A stretch of 64,000 nt of DNA from Multifurca ochricompacta (GCA_022496185.1 WTXG01000144.1:1-64000), one strand, 5' to 3'; positions 43,728 through 57,165 are shown, counted from the stretch's first letter. The notes: generated by a model from the sequence alone, not told the origin. Numbers and translations: made by a program.

Positions 43728-44649
43728 GCTCATACTGATCTGTAATTCCCTTTGTTCATTACAGCCCAACTCGCTTTTCGCACACAAGCTCACAAAAAAG
43801 CTTCAAAGTCTTTCCCACCAGCTTTCTCCTGTGAGCTTTCCTATTTACTTTCTGTGCACCTTAACACCCCACAGGATGAAGCAGTTTACTGCTCATCCTG
43901 AACTGTTTGGCTAGCCCTTCGGGGTTCTTGCAAAAGATGATGAGGGACCCTAAGCGGGTGAAACATCTTGAGCTCCTTGAGTGCGCACTAGGTATTAGTA
44001 ACTTCATAGTTGTAGCTGGGTTTTCGTCCCATAGATAGCTTTAGTAGGCCTATAGCCAGAAGCTTGTGGCTTTAAGTCCAGTCAATGCTTGGCTCTATCT
44101 GTAAGCCGGGTTTAGCGACCCGCATGTGGAGTTTAGGGTCTAGAACAAGGCATGGGTAGTCACTCCCATGACACTTGGGCTCGATACAAGTAGGCTGCAC
44201 TACTATAGTCTATACATAGTAGATATAGTCTTAATCTCTGGGCATAAGTATCCGTTGCCTTTGTAGGGTAACCACGCCCTACCAGAGACAGACTAGTCAT
44301 CTACTTAGTCATGGCCCCAATCATCTAGGGCTTAATCATGGACTCCACCACCAGCATTAGAGGAAGGGCTATACACCCTTTGTCTCTAATGGAACTTGCG
44401 GTTGGCTCCTCCATGACATGACTCCCAGTCCTGGTTACACTAGACACTCTGGCTAGTCTACCAGAAGCTTATGTCTAGTTACAGGATTGCGCTAGACAGC
44501 TTTACTATACCTAGAAAGTCACACAACAGAGGCAGGACCTTCTTAGGTTCTGAAGCATAGCGCCACAGTATGGGGTGGCACTCTTAAGCGAGACCTGGGC
44601 ACTGGTTCTAACTGCTCCTTGGAACCAGGAACACTCATAACATCTCACA
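43728..44649 (+). other. Copia H 5' leader, noncoding
   Basis: This leader of about 0.9 kb is nearly identical to that of copia D but lacks gypsy E; a single CACAA (43783-43787) marks the empty site. No conserved ORF is seen. Confidence 0.75.
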
Positions 44650-47600
44650 ATGCCGTCCTCAATTGTCTTCCCTCCCTCCTCCAAAATGGAGCGCCTTGAT
44701 GGCTCCAACTGGCAGGTTTGGTCTGCCAACTTCAACGCCCTTCTGAGGATGAACGGGCTCAGAAGGCACATCTTACGCCTTACCCTGATATGCCCCTCCT
44801 CCCAGAGGACAAGGAGGAGAAGGAGAAAATGCAGAAGGAAGTAATTGACCCCATCCTTAGGGAATGGATGGGTGAAGAGGAAATGCTTATTGGGCTCCTC
44901 TTTCTTAATGTAACCCAAGAGGTCTACTCCCAAGTAGCCTCTGATGCCAATTATCCTTCTCTCAGTGAGAAGTATAATAAGTTGGAGCGGCTTTATGGCT
45001 CTGTAGGTAGCATGGCCACATATAATCTGTGGCTTGCCCTGGTGTCCTTCCGTCTTGATGAAGGACAGACATTTAGGACCCAATTACAAAAGGTCCTAGA
45101 TGCCAGGAGTACCCTTAGGGAGAATGGGATGGAGGTCAATGACCTCCAGATGAGCTTCATACTGCTGAAAGCTCTCCCAGACTCCTACAGTGCCATTGCC
45201 GGCTCCATACTGGCCTCTGGCGACCCAGAGTGTCTTTCTCCTCAGGACCTTGTGCAGAGGTTCCTGAATGAGGAGAGTCGCCTGGCTGGTCCCTCGGGAA
45301 GTGGTAGTGCAGTCCTGTCTAAGGCTGCACCTGTCAAATCAAAACCAAAAATTACAAATTTATCACCACTTCCCGCTGCTGCCCCTGGTTCACAAGGGGT
45401 GGTCTGCTTCTATTGCCAAAAGCCTGGACACAAGTCCAATGCTTGCGCAAAGAAGAAGAAGGACCTGGAGAATGCCAAAAAGGGCAAGGCAGGGAACAAG
45501 AAGAGGGCTGAGGCCCAACATGTAAACACTATAGCCACCGTAGTTAATGGTAGTGGCAAAATAGAGGAGGTGCATGAAGCACCTCGAATTCGCCTTTATG
45601 TGCACACCTATAATCTGGATATCAACTCAGATTATTGGATGCTTGATAGTGGAGCAACGCTCATTTCAGTCCAAACCTTGAAGACTTCGATACATATAAG
45701 TCGATCACACCCACGAAGTATCATTAGGTGACAACTCCATAGTCAAAACAAATGGAGTTGGAACTGTGATCATCAGGACTGATCAAGGTTTTGACTTGGA
45801 ATTGAGCAATGTGCTCCATATGCCTGGAGGACATAAAATACTCTCCGCCAGTGCCCTAGTAGAAAAAGGGGCAACTGTGTTCTTTGATAATAAGAAGGCA
45901 ACAATAAAATATGGCGATAACATTATAGCGGAAGCATGGAAGTTTGGCAAATTGTATTGGGTACTAGGCAAACACGTCCTAAGCAGTATCCATACACTGC
46001 ATCTGCCTCACTTGAAATCTGGCATCAAAGAATGGGCCATATGTCTAAAGAAGCCCTAAAAAGATATGCTCCTGAGGCGGTAAAAGGCCTCAAAATAATA
46101 ATAGCCAAGTGGAAGACAAGCCATGTTATGGCTGTGAAATGGGCAAGTCCCATCGTCTCCATTTCCCCCATCTTCAAAGCGCGCATCAGCCCCCTTGAGA
46201 TCCTTCATAGTGATCTCGTAGGTCCCTTGCAGTGCAGTTCAATACAAGGGAATCTATACTTTGCCACCTTCTTGGACGACTTTAGCAATATGCTTTAATC
46301 GTTCCAATGAAGTCTAAAGATCTGTTCACACCAGTTTTTAATAAACTGAAGACACTACTTGAAAATAAATTTAATCACAAAATCAAGTGTCTTCATACAG
46401 ATCGGGTGGAGAGTATGTGAATAAGGCGCTGAAAGCAACACTTGAAGATTATGGCATAGAGCATAAACTTACAATGCCGTATAGCCCACAACAGAATGGA
46501 AGGGCCGAGAGATTAATAGAACCATTATGGAAAAAGGCACTAGCATGCTGCACGATGCTGGCCTGTCTCTGGTTTCTGGGAGTGTGCTGTCAGACAGCAT
46601 GTCATATTATAACAGAACTCCCATTCGTTCTAATAAGTGGAAAACTCCACTTGAGCTTCTGGTTGGGAACAAACCAGATGTCTCGTATTTTAAGGTCTTT
46701 GGTTGCAAAGCCTATTACCATGTTCCAGAGGGCAAGCGGCGTAAATTGGATCCCAAAGCAGGGAAGCCGTCTTTGTTGGGTATGAGCCCACGTCTAAGGG
46801 CTATACACTTTGGGATAGTCGTACCCGATCTCTCATCTTTTCACGAGATGTTACATTTGATGAAAGATCCTTCCCATCCCGCTCTGATAAGGACAACAGA
46901 GCAGAGAACCTGTAGAGCAACCTAGCAAGGTGGCTCATTTACTTTACCTGGTGCCATGTCCAGCCACCACCAGCAACTGCTACGCAGTTCCTGAGGCTCC
47001 TCAAGATGAGGAGACCTAGAAGAGGAACAGGAGGACATCGTACCTCCTCAATTAGCAGCACAGCCTACCACACCCACACGTAATGTAGACACCACACACC
47101 CTCAGACTATATATCAGACCCCTCCATCTCAAATCATGGAACCATCCTCCCCTCCCAAAAGAACCAAAGCAATCAGAAAATCACAAAGGATTGCAGACAG
47201 AATTCCTCAACCTAATTTTCAGAGGACAAGTCCACGCTCTGAACGACGAGATAGGGCAATCCAAGAAGATTTAGACTTGGATACTGCATGTCCCAATCGC
47301 AATCGTCGTCTGAACCCTCGCTTCTACAATGAGGATAATGCAGAGTTCGTGCAAGGTTCTTCCAGACTTGGTCAGATGGATCTACTCAATGCTGCAGGAT
47401 CGCCTTATAGGGATCCTCTTACATTTAAAGAAGCAATGGAGTCTGATAATGCCAGTGACTGGCTTGAGGCATGTCAATATGAAATTGATGCCTTAGAAAA
47501 ACTTAAAGTGTGGCGCCTTGAAGACCTTCCTGAAGGTAGAAAGGCTGTAAAGTCCAATGGGTCTTTAAATTGAAAGCAGATGGACGCTTTCGTGCTAGGC

Positions 47601-48062
47601 TAGTAGCAAAAGGGTTCACCCAAATAGAGGGGGTGGACTTCGATGAAACCTTCTCCCCAGTCGCCAGATTTGAGTCTCTTAGACTATTGTTAGCGTTGGC
47701 CGCGCTTGAGGATTGGGAAATCCACCAGATGGATGTCAAATCGGCATTCCTACATGGCAATCTGGATGAGGAGATTTATATGGAGCAACCTGTTGGTTTC
47801 GTCGTTGCTGGACAGGAGTCCAAAGTTTGTAGGCTACAGAAGGCTCTGTATGGCCTCAAACAAGCTTCCCGGGCTTGGAACTTGCAATTCCATGCAGTTC
47901 TCAATGAACTGAGCTTTACTCGGACGTACTCTGATGCAGGAGTATATGTGTATCATCACCAAGAGGGGGATGGTTCACTTTTCGTCATTTTATATGTTGA
48001 TGACATCACTATACTTGGGTCCTCCACTAAGAAGATTCAATGGCTGAAGGACTCTCTATCTA

Positions 48063-48639
48063 TGTTACGTCCGGTGTGAGACGTCCTGCACGACTTGTGC
48101 GACAGCTTCGTTCGTGTATTCAGATAAGAGGTCAATAGGACCTCTTGGAGTCTAGATGGATGAGTCAACGTCAAAGGGGCTGTTCCCTAGTGACGATGTT
48201 GAGCGGAAAGTGCCGAAAGCACTGAGACGATCGAGTCAAAGGGTCCAGGGGAAGTCCAGAAGACAAACACCGATGTATTCAATAAGTCGAGTCTGAGGTC
48301 TACATGGTAACTACAGCGGACTTATATATGTAATCGAATGAGCGTCTAAAGATAAGAATCACGGAGTCAAGTGGGCCCAAATATACGAAAGCGGAGGGCG
48401 TAAAGCCTGGCTTCTACTGATAGGGAATTAAGTAAGTGTCCGGTCGTACGATAAGAAGATAAACGATAAGCAAAGATAAGGGCAACCAAAGATACATAAA
48501 CAAGCTGGTCACGGGGATGGGCGGAGAGCATGTGACGGGTCCCACGATGGAGACGTGATCTGATAGTGGAGAGTGGGCGGCAGGGAAGGGTCATCGTGAG
48601 GTAAGAGAAAGAATACGGGCATGGATGGGGTTCGTAACA
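48063..48639 (-). repeat. 3' LTR of gypsy G
   Basis: 577 bp, TGTTACGTCCGG to GGTTCGTAACA on the plus strand, followed by the inverted polypurine tract. Confidence 0.95.
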
Positions 48640-48670
48640 TCACCCCCTCTTCTGGTTCTAGCAGTCCTGG

Positions 48671-49856
48671 CTAGAAACGACTCATACCATCATCATCCTG
48701 CACCAGCTCTAAGTAGTCATCAGCTACATTACGATCGTCCATTCGATACGTCTCCATTTCCTGCGGGCATGCATGGGTACGGAGGAAACCATACGGGCCG
48801 CGCTGACCACAGGCGCGGCATAGGTCGTAGACGGGGCAGTCGATTTCTTTGTGCCCGGCATTGTGACGAAGGCACTTGCCGCACCAGCCCGACGGGTTAT
48901 TGATGGTCGGGGTCACCCCTACGCGTCGGAAGATGCAATGCCGACTCCAATGAAGATTGCTGCGGCAGTGTCGACACCACTTGCAGTTGAGGGGGCAATT
49001 CCAACTGATGTGATACTTGCTATCACAGCGCCAGCAGGTTTCCCCACGCGGATTCTCGTGCAACCGCGGCATCTCGAGTTGGCTCGGTAACAGTGTCGGG
49101 GCGGCTCCCAGCGTACGAGGAGGGAGAGGTCGAGCATAGGTGTCGGCGTACCTTTCAGCGATTGTCTGATATGCATCTCCTGCCTCCAACCTCTTCCTAA
49201 TGTCAACAATCTCCTGCTCCAATTGGAACATCCGTTCGTCAGCCTGGCCATCATTTTTGCATGCTCTTTGTACTGCTGGTTCAACGTCCTCCGTAGGGTG
49301 ATACTCTTCCGTAGCCTCATGACCTCCGCCTTGAGGCGTGGCAACCTCATGTCGTTCATTACCTCGTCGATCGCGAAGGCACGACAGTCCTCCGCGAAAG
49401 ATGACCCAGCTGTTCATCAGTCATCGTGTGGTGAAGCCGTCCCGTATACCTTTCCTCCAAATAAACTGGGGCCCCATAAACTGGCCCATCCTTCTCATAC
49501 ATCCCGCCACGTCCATCCTCCGTTGGTGTAGTAGATGTACTTGGCAATAACCTTGGACCGTCTGCCATCGTGATCTCCAAGGGGAAGTACATTGAAGAGT
49601 TGGGGTTGTTGGGAATGAAGGGAAACTCCGGGGCCTCATCATCAATCTCCCCATGGAGTAGGTCATTGGGGTGGGGTTCTTCACAGTGGGTAAAGTCATC
49701 GTTCGGGTTGGGGACTGATTCTTGACGCGGGTCTCAGCAGCTTCATAGTCGATGGGAGAAGAGGGACGAGAGGAGGGGTGAGCGGAAGGGAAGTTTTCAA
49801 CGATGGTCATTGGGGAAGCGAAGGCGTCAATGGCAGCGAGGCGCGATGAAGGACAT
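48671..49856 (-). pseudogene. ORF3 of gypsy G
   Basis: Starts with ATG at 49856 and ends DDDGMSRF-TAG at 48671-48673, the same C-terminus as gypsy E. The C-terminal half is intact in one frame: MFQLEQEIVDIRKRLEAGDA, YQTIAERYADTYARPLP, then CWRCDSKYHISWNCP, WCRHCRSNLHWSRHC, WCGKCLRHNAGHKEIDC, LCRACGQRGPYGFLRTHAC. The N-terminal half has frameshifts (near 49400, 49500 and 49830). Cysteines align with those in gypsy F and E, supporting real constraint on the tail. Confidence 0.78.
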
Positions 49857-49934
49857 GATAGACAGTTCGGTGGTAGTAATTTGCTGAGAGGGCATATACT
49901 GGGGAAATCGTCTATGGGTTGAGATTGCTCCCTT

Positions 49935-52900
49935 TTAACTATTCCTGGGCGCTTCTGGATGTCGGGCATGGAATCCGAGATAAGGACCGGGGCAGAGATA
50001 TCTCCGGCTGGTTCCCATGAGTTGTCAGAGGCTGGGAATCCCTTCCACTTAATCAGGTAATACAGTTTGCGCCCTCGGCCCTGTCGTTTCGAGTCTAGAA
50101 CCCGTTCTACTTCCCATTCTTCTTCTCCGTGATAAGGTCAGGAGGGGGTCTCGAGAAGTTTTCTCCATGTAGAGGTGTCTCCTTGTAGGGCGTAAGCAGC
50201 TTGGCGTGGAAGACCGGGTGAATGCGCCATGTGGGGGGGAGCTCGAGTTGGTATGACACATCCGACAGCTTCCTTGTTATCTTGAAGGGTCCGTGACGTC
50301 GGGGCGCTAACTTGGCGGTTGGGTGTGACGTGTGGATGTTCTTCCCTTCCAACCATACCAGGTCATTGGTCCGATAAGGTGTGAACCTTGTGGACTTCTC
50401 AGCCAGGGTCTTTTGCGCCTTCAACAGGTTTTCATTGGCCGATTTCCTAATCTCCTCCCATTGGTCGATACGTTGTGTAGCCGAAGGGACATTCGTTGGT
50501 TTCCTGTCCATGTGGCTCGGGGTGTCCATCCCATGATAAGTGAGAATGGGGAGTGTTTCGTGGTACCATTGGGCCAAGAATTGTGGGCAAATCTGCTGTC
50601 GCGAGCCAGTCAGCCCAATCGTCCTGCTGTCCGTTGCACCAGAACCGAAGGTACTGTTCGAGCCACTGGTTTGTTCTTTCCGACTGTCCATCCGTCTGTG
50701 GATGATACGCCGTAGAGATGTTCTGGGCAATGTTCAGTGTTTTACAGAGCGCTCTGGCAACACAGATGTAAAGCGTGGGTCGCGGTCTGAGATAATCTTT
50801 TCAGGGAGGCCATAGTGTCTGTAGACGTGATCCAGGTAAAGTTTGGCCACTCCTTCCGCTGTGATGGACTCATTGCAGGGTATGAACAACGCCGCCTTTG
50901 AGCAGTCGTGATCAGTGATGGTCAGGACTGAGTCAAAGCCTCTGGAAATGGGGAGTTTGACGATGAAATCCATGGCAATAGTCTGGAATGGTTGTGAGGC
51001 CGTCGGCGTAATGGGGAATGGTGCGGGTGGCTGCGGGTGCGTGTTCACTTTGTTGGCCTGGCAGTCTGCGCATCCCTTCACATACTCCTCCACATCTCTT
51101 TTCATGTTTGGCCACCAGTAGTCGCATTTGGCAAGAGCGTAAGTGTTGGCAATGCCAGGATGTCCTGCAGAGGGGAGGTCGTGGTGAAAATGGATCACCC
51201 CCCTCTTAATGTTGTCGCCACCGGTGACAACGAGCCGATCCCCGTCCTTCCACCACAGGCCGTCCATCTTCTTTAGATTGTGTGCATCGGCCCATGCTTC
51301 GCATAATTGCTGATTCATATTCTGGGACACTTGGGCCCATAGATCCATATCATGAAGACTGACGACCGCTGTCCTTGCGAAGACCTCCTCTGGGAGTACT
51401 GTGATATTAGTGTTATCCTCCCCGCCATTGTTCAGGTCTGGCCGTCGTGACAGTGCATCTGCTCGTGCGTTGCGACTTCCTGCAATGTGTTTAAGCACGA
51501 AGTTGTATTCTTCCAATTCTAAGACTTCGCGAGCAACTCGTCGACTGATCTTGTGGGGTTCCTTCCAATACAGCAGATTAGAATGATCGGTGTGAATAAT
51601 AGTCTTATGAGGAGTTCCCGCTAGGTAGGGTCGCCAATGTCGCAATGCTTTCACAATGGCCAGTAATTCCCTGTCCCAGATGTCATAATTTCGTTCCGCC
51701 AGCGAGAATGTTTCCGAGTAAAAGGCTACAGGATGAAGGAGTCCCGCCGTATCCCTTTGATTCAAGACAGCACCATTCGCGAAGTGGGATGCATCAACCT
51801 CAAGTTCGAAAGGTTTCTGTAAATCTGGTTGTAACAGGACCGGTTCTGAGCCAATAATGTTGCGAATTTGTTCGAAAGCTGTCTGATGTTCTTCTGCCCA
51901 ATGCCAGGGGACGTCTTTCTTTAGTAATCCGTTCAGCGGTTGAGCGATCCCTGAGAAGCCTCGGACAAAACGTCAATAGAAGTTACAGAACCCAATGAAA
52001 GATCGCACATCCTTGACACATGTGGGTACTGGCCATTCCCGAATTCCTTGCACCTTCACGGGGTCCATTCAGACCTGTCCTCCTTCTAATATGACTCCCA
52101 GGTACTCTACACTGGTTTGTTCGAACGAGCACTTGGCGGGCTTAAGGTATAAATCATGTTCGTGTAGAATGTCTAGTACCTGATGTACTCGTTCTCGGTG
52201 ATGGATCAGATCGTATTCAGTGGCCACCAGTATGTCGTCCATGTAAACCACTACTTCGCCGGTAAGAATGAGGTCACGAAATATGTGATTCATCATCGAT
52301 TGGAAGGTGGCAGGTGAGTTAGTAAGGCCAAAGAACATGACGTTCGGTTCAAAAAGTCCCTGATTGGTCTTAAAGGCCGCTTTGCACTGATCCCCTTCTT
52401 TAATCCGAATGTTATTGTAACCCCAGCGGACGTCCATTTTGGAAAACAAAGATTTATTCCTCATGGTGTCAATAAGTTCGGAGATGAGTGGCAAGGGGTA
52501 GGTGTTCTTTACAGTGTAGGCGTTTATCCGTCGGTAATCCTGAACAGGTCGAAGTTTGCCGTCTTTCTTCTTAATGAAGAAGAATGGCGACGCATAGGGT
52601 GATTTCAATGGACGGATATACCCTTTTGCAAGATGTTCCTCGAGGAATGCCGTGAGCGCGGTCTGTTCTGCCTGTGACAATGGGTAAATTTTACAGTCGA
52701 TTGCTGATGGGGTGTCGGGTATGAAGTCAATGGCATGGTCCCATGGTCGTATAGGGGGAAAACGTTGCGATTCCTCCTCCGAGAACACTTTCCAGTGTCG
52801 ATGGTATTCCGCCGGCACCACCTCTTCGAATGTTTTCTCTGTACATCCTCCACTGCTTTCTGCGCAAGTTCCGATGCTTTGGTGACGAAACAGTATCCCG

Positions 52901-53407
52901 GGTCCTCCTTGCCTACTTCTGCCTTGTGTGCCAAGGAGTGCCGGACTGCGTAATCGTACCCTATTGACGTGATGAGCACAGGGTAAGAGTCCTTGTCCAT
53001 TGTCGCATCGCCCCAATTAATCTTTGGTTCGAATGCGGCGAGCCAGGGATATCCCAGGACCAAGTCTTCTCCACCTAGGTTGGTGACTAGGAAGTGTATG
53101 ACTTTTGTCCTTTCTCCTACTTGGACGTTGAGGTCGGTATAATGTGTGATTTTTCCAGCCCGATTGGCGGTTCCGTCTATGTTCCAGATATTCTTTTCCT
53201 GGGGAAGTGCCAGCATTCCCAATCCCATAGTCTTCACCATTCGCGGGCTGATGAAGTTGTCGGTAGCTCCTGAGTCAATCAGGATATCGCGATCGGCCAT
53301 CCTCTGTGTGGTTTCGAAATGTACTGGTATTTTCAAAGATTTGAAGCGACTAGTATACACAGAGGTTACATGTAATGCTCGTGCCCAGGCCGAAGGGTTT
53401 GAGCCGA
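49935..53407 (-). pseudogene. pol pseudogene of gypsy G
   Basis: 53360-52605 and 53016-52069 cover protease (DSGATDNF) and RT with YMDD at 52245-52234. 51765-50734 is one open frame of 343 codons with RNase H (AERNYDIWDRELLAIVKALR) and integrase (HHCC domain, MDFIVKLPIS, ISDRDPRFTS). A short loss near 50757 shifts the frame before the third catalytic block. GPF module and chromodomain follow to the TAA at 49937-49935. It has mostly small indels and few nonsense changes, consistent with youth. Confidence 0.92.
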
Positions 53408-54912
53408 TTAAAAATCCTTTTTTGCGAATGCCTTTTCTACCAAGATAGCTTGCACTTCTTCACTTTCCTTCATCATATTTGCCCATATCTCTTGCGCCTT
53501 TTCTTCTTTGTCGGTGACTTTTATTGACAGTCGGCGGGTTGTTATGGATCGGTGTAACAGTTGCTTCCGCCGCCCATACCCCTTCTTTGGGCATTCCTTA
53601 GACATGTGCCCTTGTGCCTTGCAGCGAAAGCACCGCCCTTCCTTCATCAGGGTCAGCCTTTCATCCTCCGTAAGTGCAACCCGTGCTCTGGTTCTGTCGG
53701 CTGAGGTATCCATGGCATTTGGATCCCTCTGACTGGCGTGTGTGGGTTTGACTCCGAAGGCGGCCTTCCACTGGTCGCGGGTTTTTCCTTTCTTCGTATC
53801 GACTCCAAAGCGTGTTTGGAAGTCCAAATAATCCTGTTGCTGCCGCCGAGCAGCGTCTACCCATGTGTCCCAGTCATTAGGATGGTGGAATTGAATAATG
53901 TTTTTCACCAGTGGGTTGGGCAACCCCTGGGAGAAAAGGTCCAATGTGGCCTCTTCATCGGTGTCGTAGCCGGCCCTGTTGGCTAGGCTCCTGAACTTGC
54001 GACATAAGCATCAAGTTCTCCTTTCTCCATCCTAAGGGACTTGAGCTCTCGAGCAGCCTTCTGCTTGGCCTGCCCATCCGTGAATGCATCTTTAAATCGT
54101 TGGGCGATGGTTTCCCACAGCCCTTCACTCGTGGTGCGACGACCACTCTCAACTTGTTCGTTCAGCCACTCCAGCTGTTCCATGGTCCAGTCGTCCACAG
54201 CCTCTCCTCGGATCAGCGAGAGGAAGAGGTTTGCACGTTGGAAGGGGTTAATAATCTGGGGGACGTCATGATTGAAATTCTTAAAGGTCGTGAATTCCAG
54301 CATGAATTTTTTGCTTTGTGATCGTTCCCCTGTGAACGTTTGGGGTAGTACTCCCGACAACCGCCCCGATGGTGGGGGAATGTTGGGTGGTAATGTGGCT
54401 GGCGGGGGTGCCGGTGCTGGGTCTGGGAGCTGGGCGGCGATGGTAGACATGGTTTGATAAAATGGGATAATGGTGTCGGTGGATTGTATTGAAATCTGGG
54501 GAGTTGTCAAAGCAGGGGCTCTGGACGTGACAACTGCGGGTGCAACTGGGGTTGTAGTCGACGCTAATACCAGTGCTTCTTCACTATGTTCTTCTACGTA
54601 CTCTTCTGGTTCAGAGTCCGTAACAATGGCCAGGGGGTTCTCCCTCCATGGTCCTAATCCAAATTCAGGAGGGGCAGGTCCTGTGGTGACCCAAGAGTGT
54701 CGGCTGTCCGAATATCGGATGCGATACCAAACTCTCTTCTCGTCGTCGTATTCTACCGGTTGGTATCTTCCGTCGTGATAGACGTAGTATCCAACCTCGG
54801 ACTCAAAATCTTTCCAGGTGGCAGAGCCAAGTACTTGCTGTGAAAGATTATGCTCGTCTCTGCGTTCGATGAGTTCTTCCCGGAAGAGGGTCTGACTGCG
54901 GCTGGAAGCCAC
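53408..54912 (-). pseudogene. gag of gypsy G (nearly intact)
   Basis: 54912-53983 is open from GTG (ASSRSQTLFREELIERRDEH) through the Pro-rich linker and capsid (AVDDWTMEQLEWLNEQVESG), then one frameshift near 53998 and open again 53944-53408 with FSQGLPNPLVKNIIQFHHPN and zinc knuckle CFRCKAQGHMSKEC, ending AKKDF-TAA. Just before the stop the minus strand reads A-AAA-AAG (53423-53417), a possible -1 slip site; pol continues in the -1 frame. Confidence 0.9.
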
Positions 54913-54918
54913 TGTGAG

Positions 54919-54929
54919 AGACTCGACTT
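54919..54929 (-). other. Self-priming primer-binding site of gypsy G
   Basis: AAGTCGAGTCT on the minus strand, two bases after the 5' LTR, exactly complementary to the LTR segment at 55161-55151. The TATA box is at 55195-55190, 34 nt upstream of that segment. Confidence 0.75.
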
Positions 54930-54931
54930 GA

Positions 54932-55504
54932 TGTTACGTCCGGTGTGAGACGTCCTGCACGACTTGTGCGACAGCTTCGTTCGTGTATTCAGATAAGAGG
55001 TCAATAGGACCTCTTGGAGTCAGATGGATGAGTCAACGTCAAAGGGGCTGTTCCCTAGTGACGATGTTGAGCGGAAAGTGCCGAAAGCACTGAGACGATC
55101 GAGTCAAAGGGTCCAGGGGAAGTCCAGAAGACAAACACGATGTATTCAATAAGTCGAGTCTGAGGTCTACATGGTAACTACAGCGGACTTATATACGTAA
55201 TCGAATGAGCGTCTAAAGATAAGAATCACGGAGTCAAGTGGGCCCAAATATACGAAAGCGGAGGGCGTAAAGCCTGGCTTCTACTGATAGGGAATTAAGT
55301 AAGTGTCCGGTCGTAGATAAGAAGATAAACGATAAGCAAAGATAAGGGCAACCAAAGATACATAAACAAGCTGTCACGGGGATGGGCGGAGAGCATGTGA
55401 CGGGTCCCACGATGGAGACGTGATCTGATAGTGGAGAGTGGGCGGCAGGGAAGGGTCATCGTGAGGTAAGAGAAAGAATACAGGCATGGATGGGGTTCGT
55501 AACA
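54932..55504 (-). repeat. 5' LTR of gypsy G
   Basis: 573 bp; with the left LTR it defines the element. Confidence 0.95.
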
Positions 55505-56653
55505 ATCTAGCCAATATGAGATGACCGATCTTGGTGAAATCCAGTCATACCTTGGAGTTAACATCACCAGGGACCGTCCTAACAAGACACTGGATATTGA
55601 CCAGACAGCCTATGTATCCTCAATAGTTGAGAGGTTTGGAATGGGGGATTCCAACCCAGTATATACTCCTCTACCCTCTGGCGTGGATGTTCATTTGGTC
55701 AAGTTTGAAGACCAGGCATCTACCTCTGATATTAAGAGGTATCAGCAGTTAATGGGGTCTCTGCTTTGGGTGCAGATTGGAAGCAGACCTGACATTAGTT
55801 TCGCTGTTGCACGCCTTAGCCAATTTGCTTCCAACCCTTCCCAGCAGCACATGCGACTAGCAAAGTATGTCTTAGCATATCTAAATGCTACAAAAGACTA
55901 CAAGTTGCGCTATTCTGGAGGGAATGGTGAAGTTGGCCTTCATGGCTATGCGGATTCCTCATGGGGAGATCAAGAGGACCGCCACTCCACCTCAGGCTAT
56001 GTCTTTTTCCTTGCCAATGGAGCAATTAGCTGGTGTTCCAGGAAGCAGAAGACAGTAGCACAGTCCACCACTGAAGCCGAGTATATGAGCCTTGCTGAGG
56101 CTTCAAATCAGGCAGCGTGGTATAGGACGTTTATGCAGGAGTTGGGGTATGAAGTTACTTCACCCATACAACTGCATTGTGACAACAAGGGTGCAGTAGA
56201 CCTTGCATTAAACCCTGTCACAGGAAGGCGATCAAAGCACATACCAATAAAGTACCATGCCATTAGGGAGTATGTAGAATCACACCAGATTGACTTGGTG
56301 CGAACTCCCACTGGAGAGATGCTGGCAGATGGCCTTACAAAGTCTCTGCCCAGATCATCTTTTGATCTTATGGTAACTGGATTTGGATTAGTGCTGGAAT
56401 GAAAGAGCTGGAATCTGGAGACTTTGTTCACCAGTTTCACTTTCCCACCATGCCACATGAGCACGTTCTCGACCTCGAGAGTGACGCAAGAGGTGTGTAG
56501 ACTTGCATAAGCGAATCTACAACTCGTATGCAAAGCTCACAAAGAGTTAGAGAAGTTGGATCTCTGGCTGGTGATATGTTCATTCAATTGTGAACAGCAG
56601 TGTGCTCATTCAATTCATTCCACCTAATGATCGATGCCTTCACCATGGAGGGA

Positions 56654-57165
56654 TGTTGACACGGGACGTGTCTGGAGATGCTTCAGGCATCTGAGGATCG
56701 CTTCAGCTGTAGATAAGATTAGATTAGGTTCCGGAGTTTCGGACTTTTTACGATATCTTTATTATGTTTCTTTCTCACCTTACTCAGCTGATTAGTGATG
56801 CCCTTAGTAATGCGCAGTAAGCACGTGATATCTCCTTGGCCAATAGCCTTTATCCCTCTAAGTTTATTGTCCGGCACTTGTGGACTTATTCCCAGTGCGC
56901 ACAGACCATTTCCCCTGGCCCTCATGGGTATATAAGGGTGTCTGTTTCGTCCTTTACACTTCAGAGTTCTTCTAACATCTGAAGTGTAAGTTCCTTCTAG
57001 TTTACTCTCTACTTCCTTTAGACTAACGCTTCTTATAGTACTTGTCTTTTCTAGGTCAGTAGTGTAGTAATACAGAGTTCTTCTAACATCTGAAGTTACT
57101 TGTCTTTTCTAGCCTAAACCACTACTAACCACAGTCAGTATAACCAGCAGCATGATTGTTTGACA
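56654..57165 (+). repeat. 3' LTR of copia H
   Basis: 512 bp, preceded by CACCATGGAGGGA and followed by the target duplication TAAGT. Confidence 0.95.

Larger units (their letters stand above)
48063..55504 (-). mobile_element. Gypsy G, full-length chromoviral element inside copia H RT
   Basis: The 7442-bp element has LTRs at 48063-48639 and 54932-55504 and target duplication ATCTA (48058-48062 and 55505-55509). The unoccupied paralogous site in copia D (30141-30145) has ATCTA once. LTR differences are a few 1-2 bp indels and two CpG transitions. It is probably the youngest gypsy here and keeps CGA at many positions that are TGA in A, E and F. Confidence 0.95.
44650..56402 (+). pseudogene. gag-pol pseudogene of copia H, interrupted by gypsy G
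   Basis: Starts MPSSIVFPPSSKMERLDGSN at 44650. A one-base loss near 44770 shifts gag, which is then open 44718-45731 with zinc knuckle CFYCQKPGHKSNAC and the protease DSGAT block (about 45645). Integrase (WHQRMGHMS; YSPQQNGRAER) has several frameshifts. RT is open 47570-48062 with YVDD (about 47993) and is cut by gypsy G at 48063. It resumes at 55510 (YEMTDLGEIQSYLGVNITRD) and stays open through RNase H to 56402, ending with MLADGLTK-SLPRSSFDLM. Removing gypsy G and one ATCTA gives the same sequence as copia D around 30141. Confidence 0.93.
43200..57165 (+). mobile_element. Copia H, full-length Ty1/copia element carrying gypsy G
   Basis: LTRs lie at 43200-43711 and 56654-57165 (both 512 bp; I count three differences, all CpG transitions). 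The target duplication TAAGT (43195-43199 and 57166-57170) is the splice-donor hexamer, less its first G, of the intron in the host LTR. Without gypsy G it is about 6.5 kb. It is the most complete copia copy here. Confidence 0.95.
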
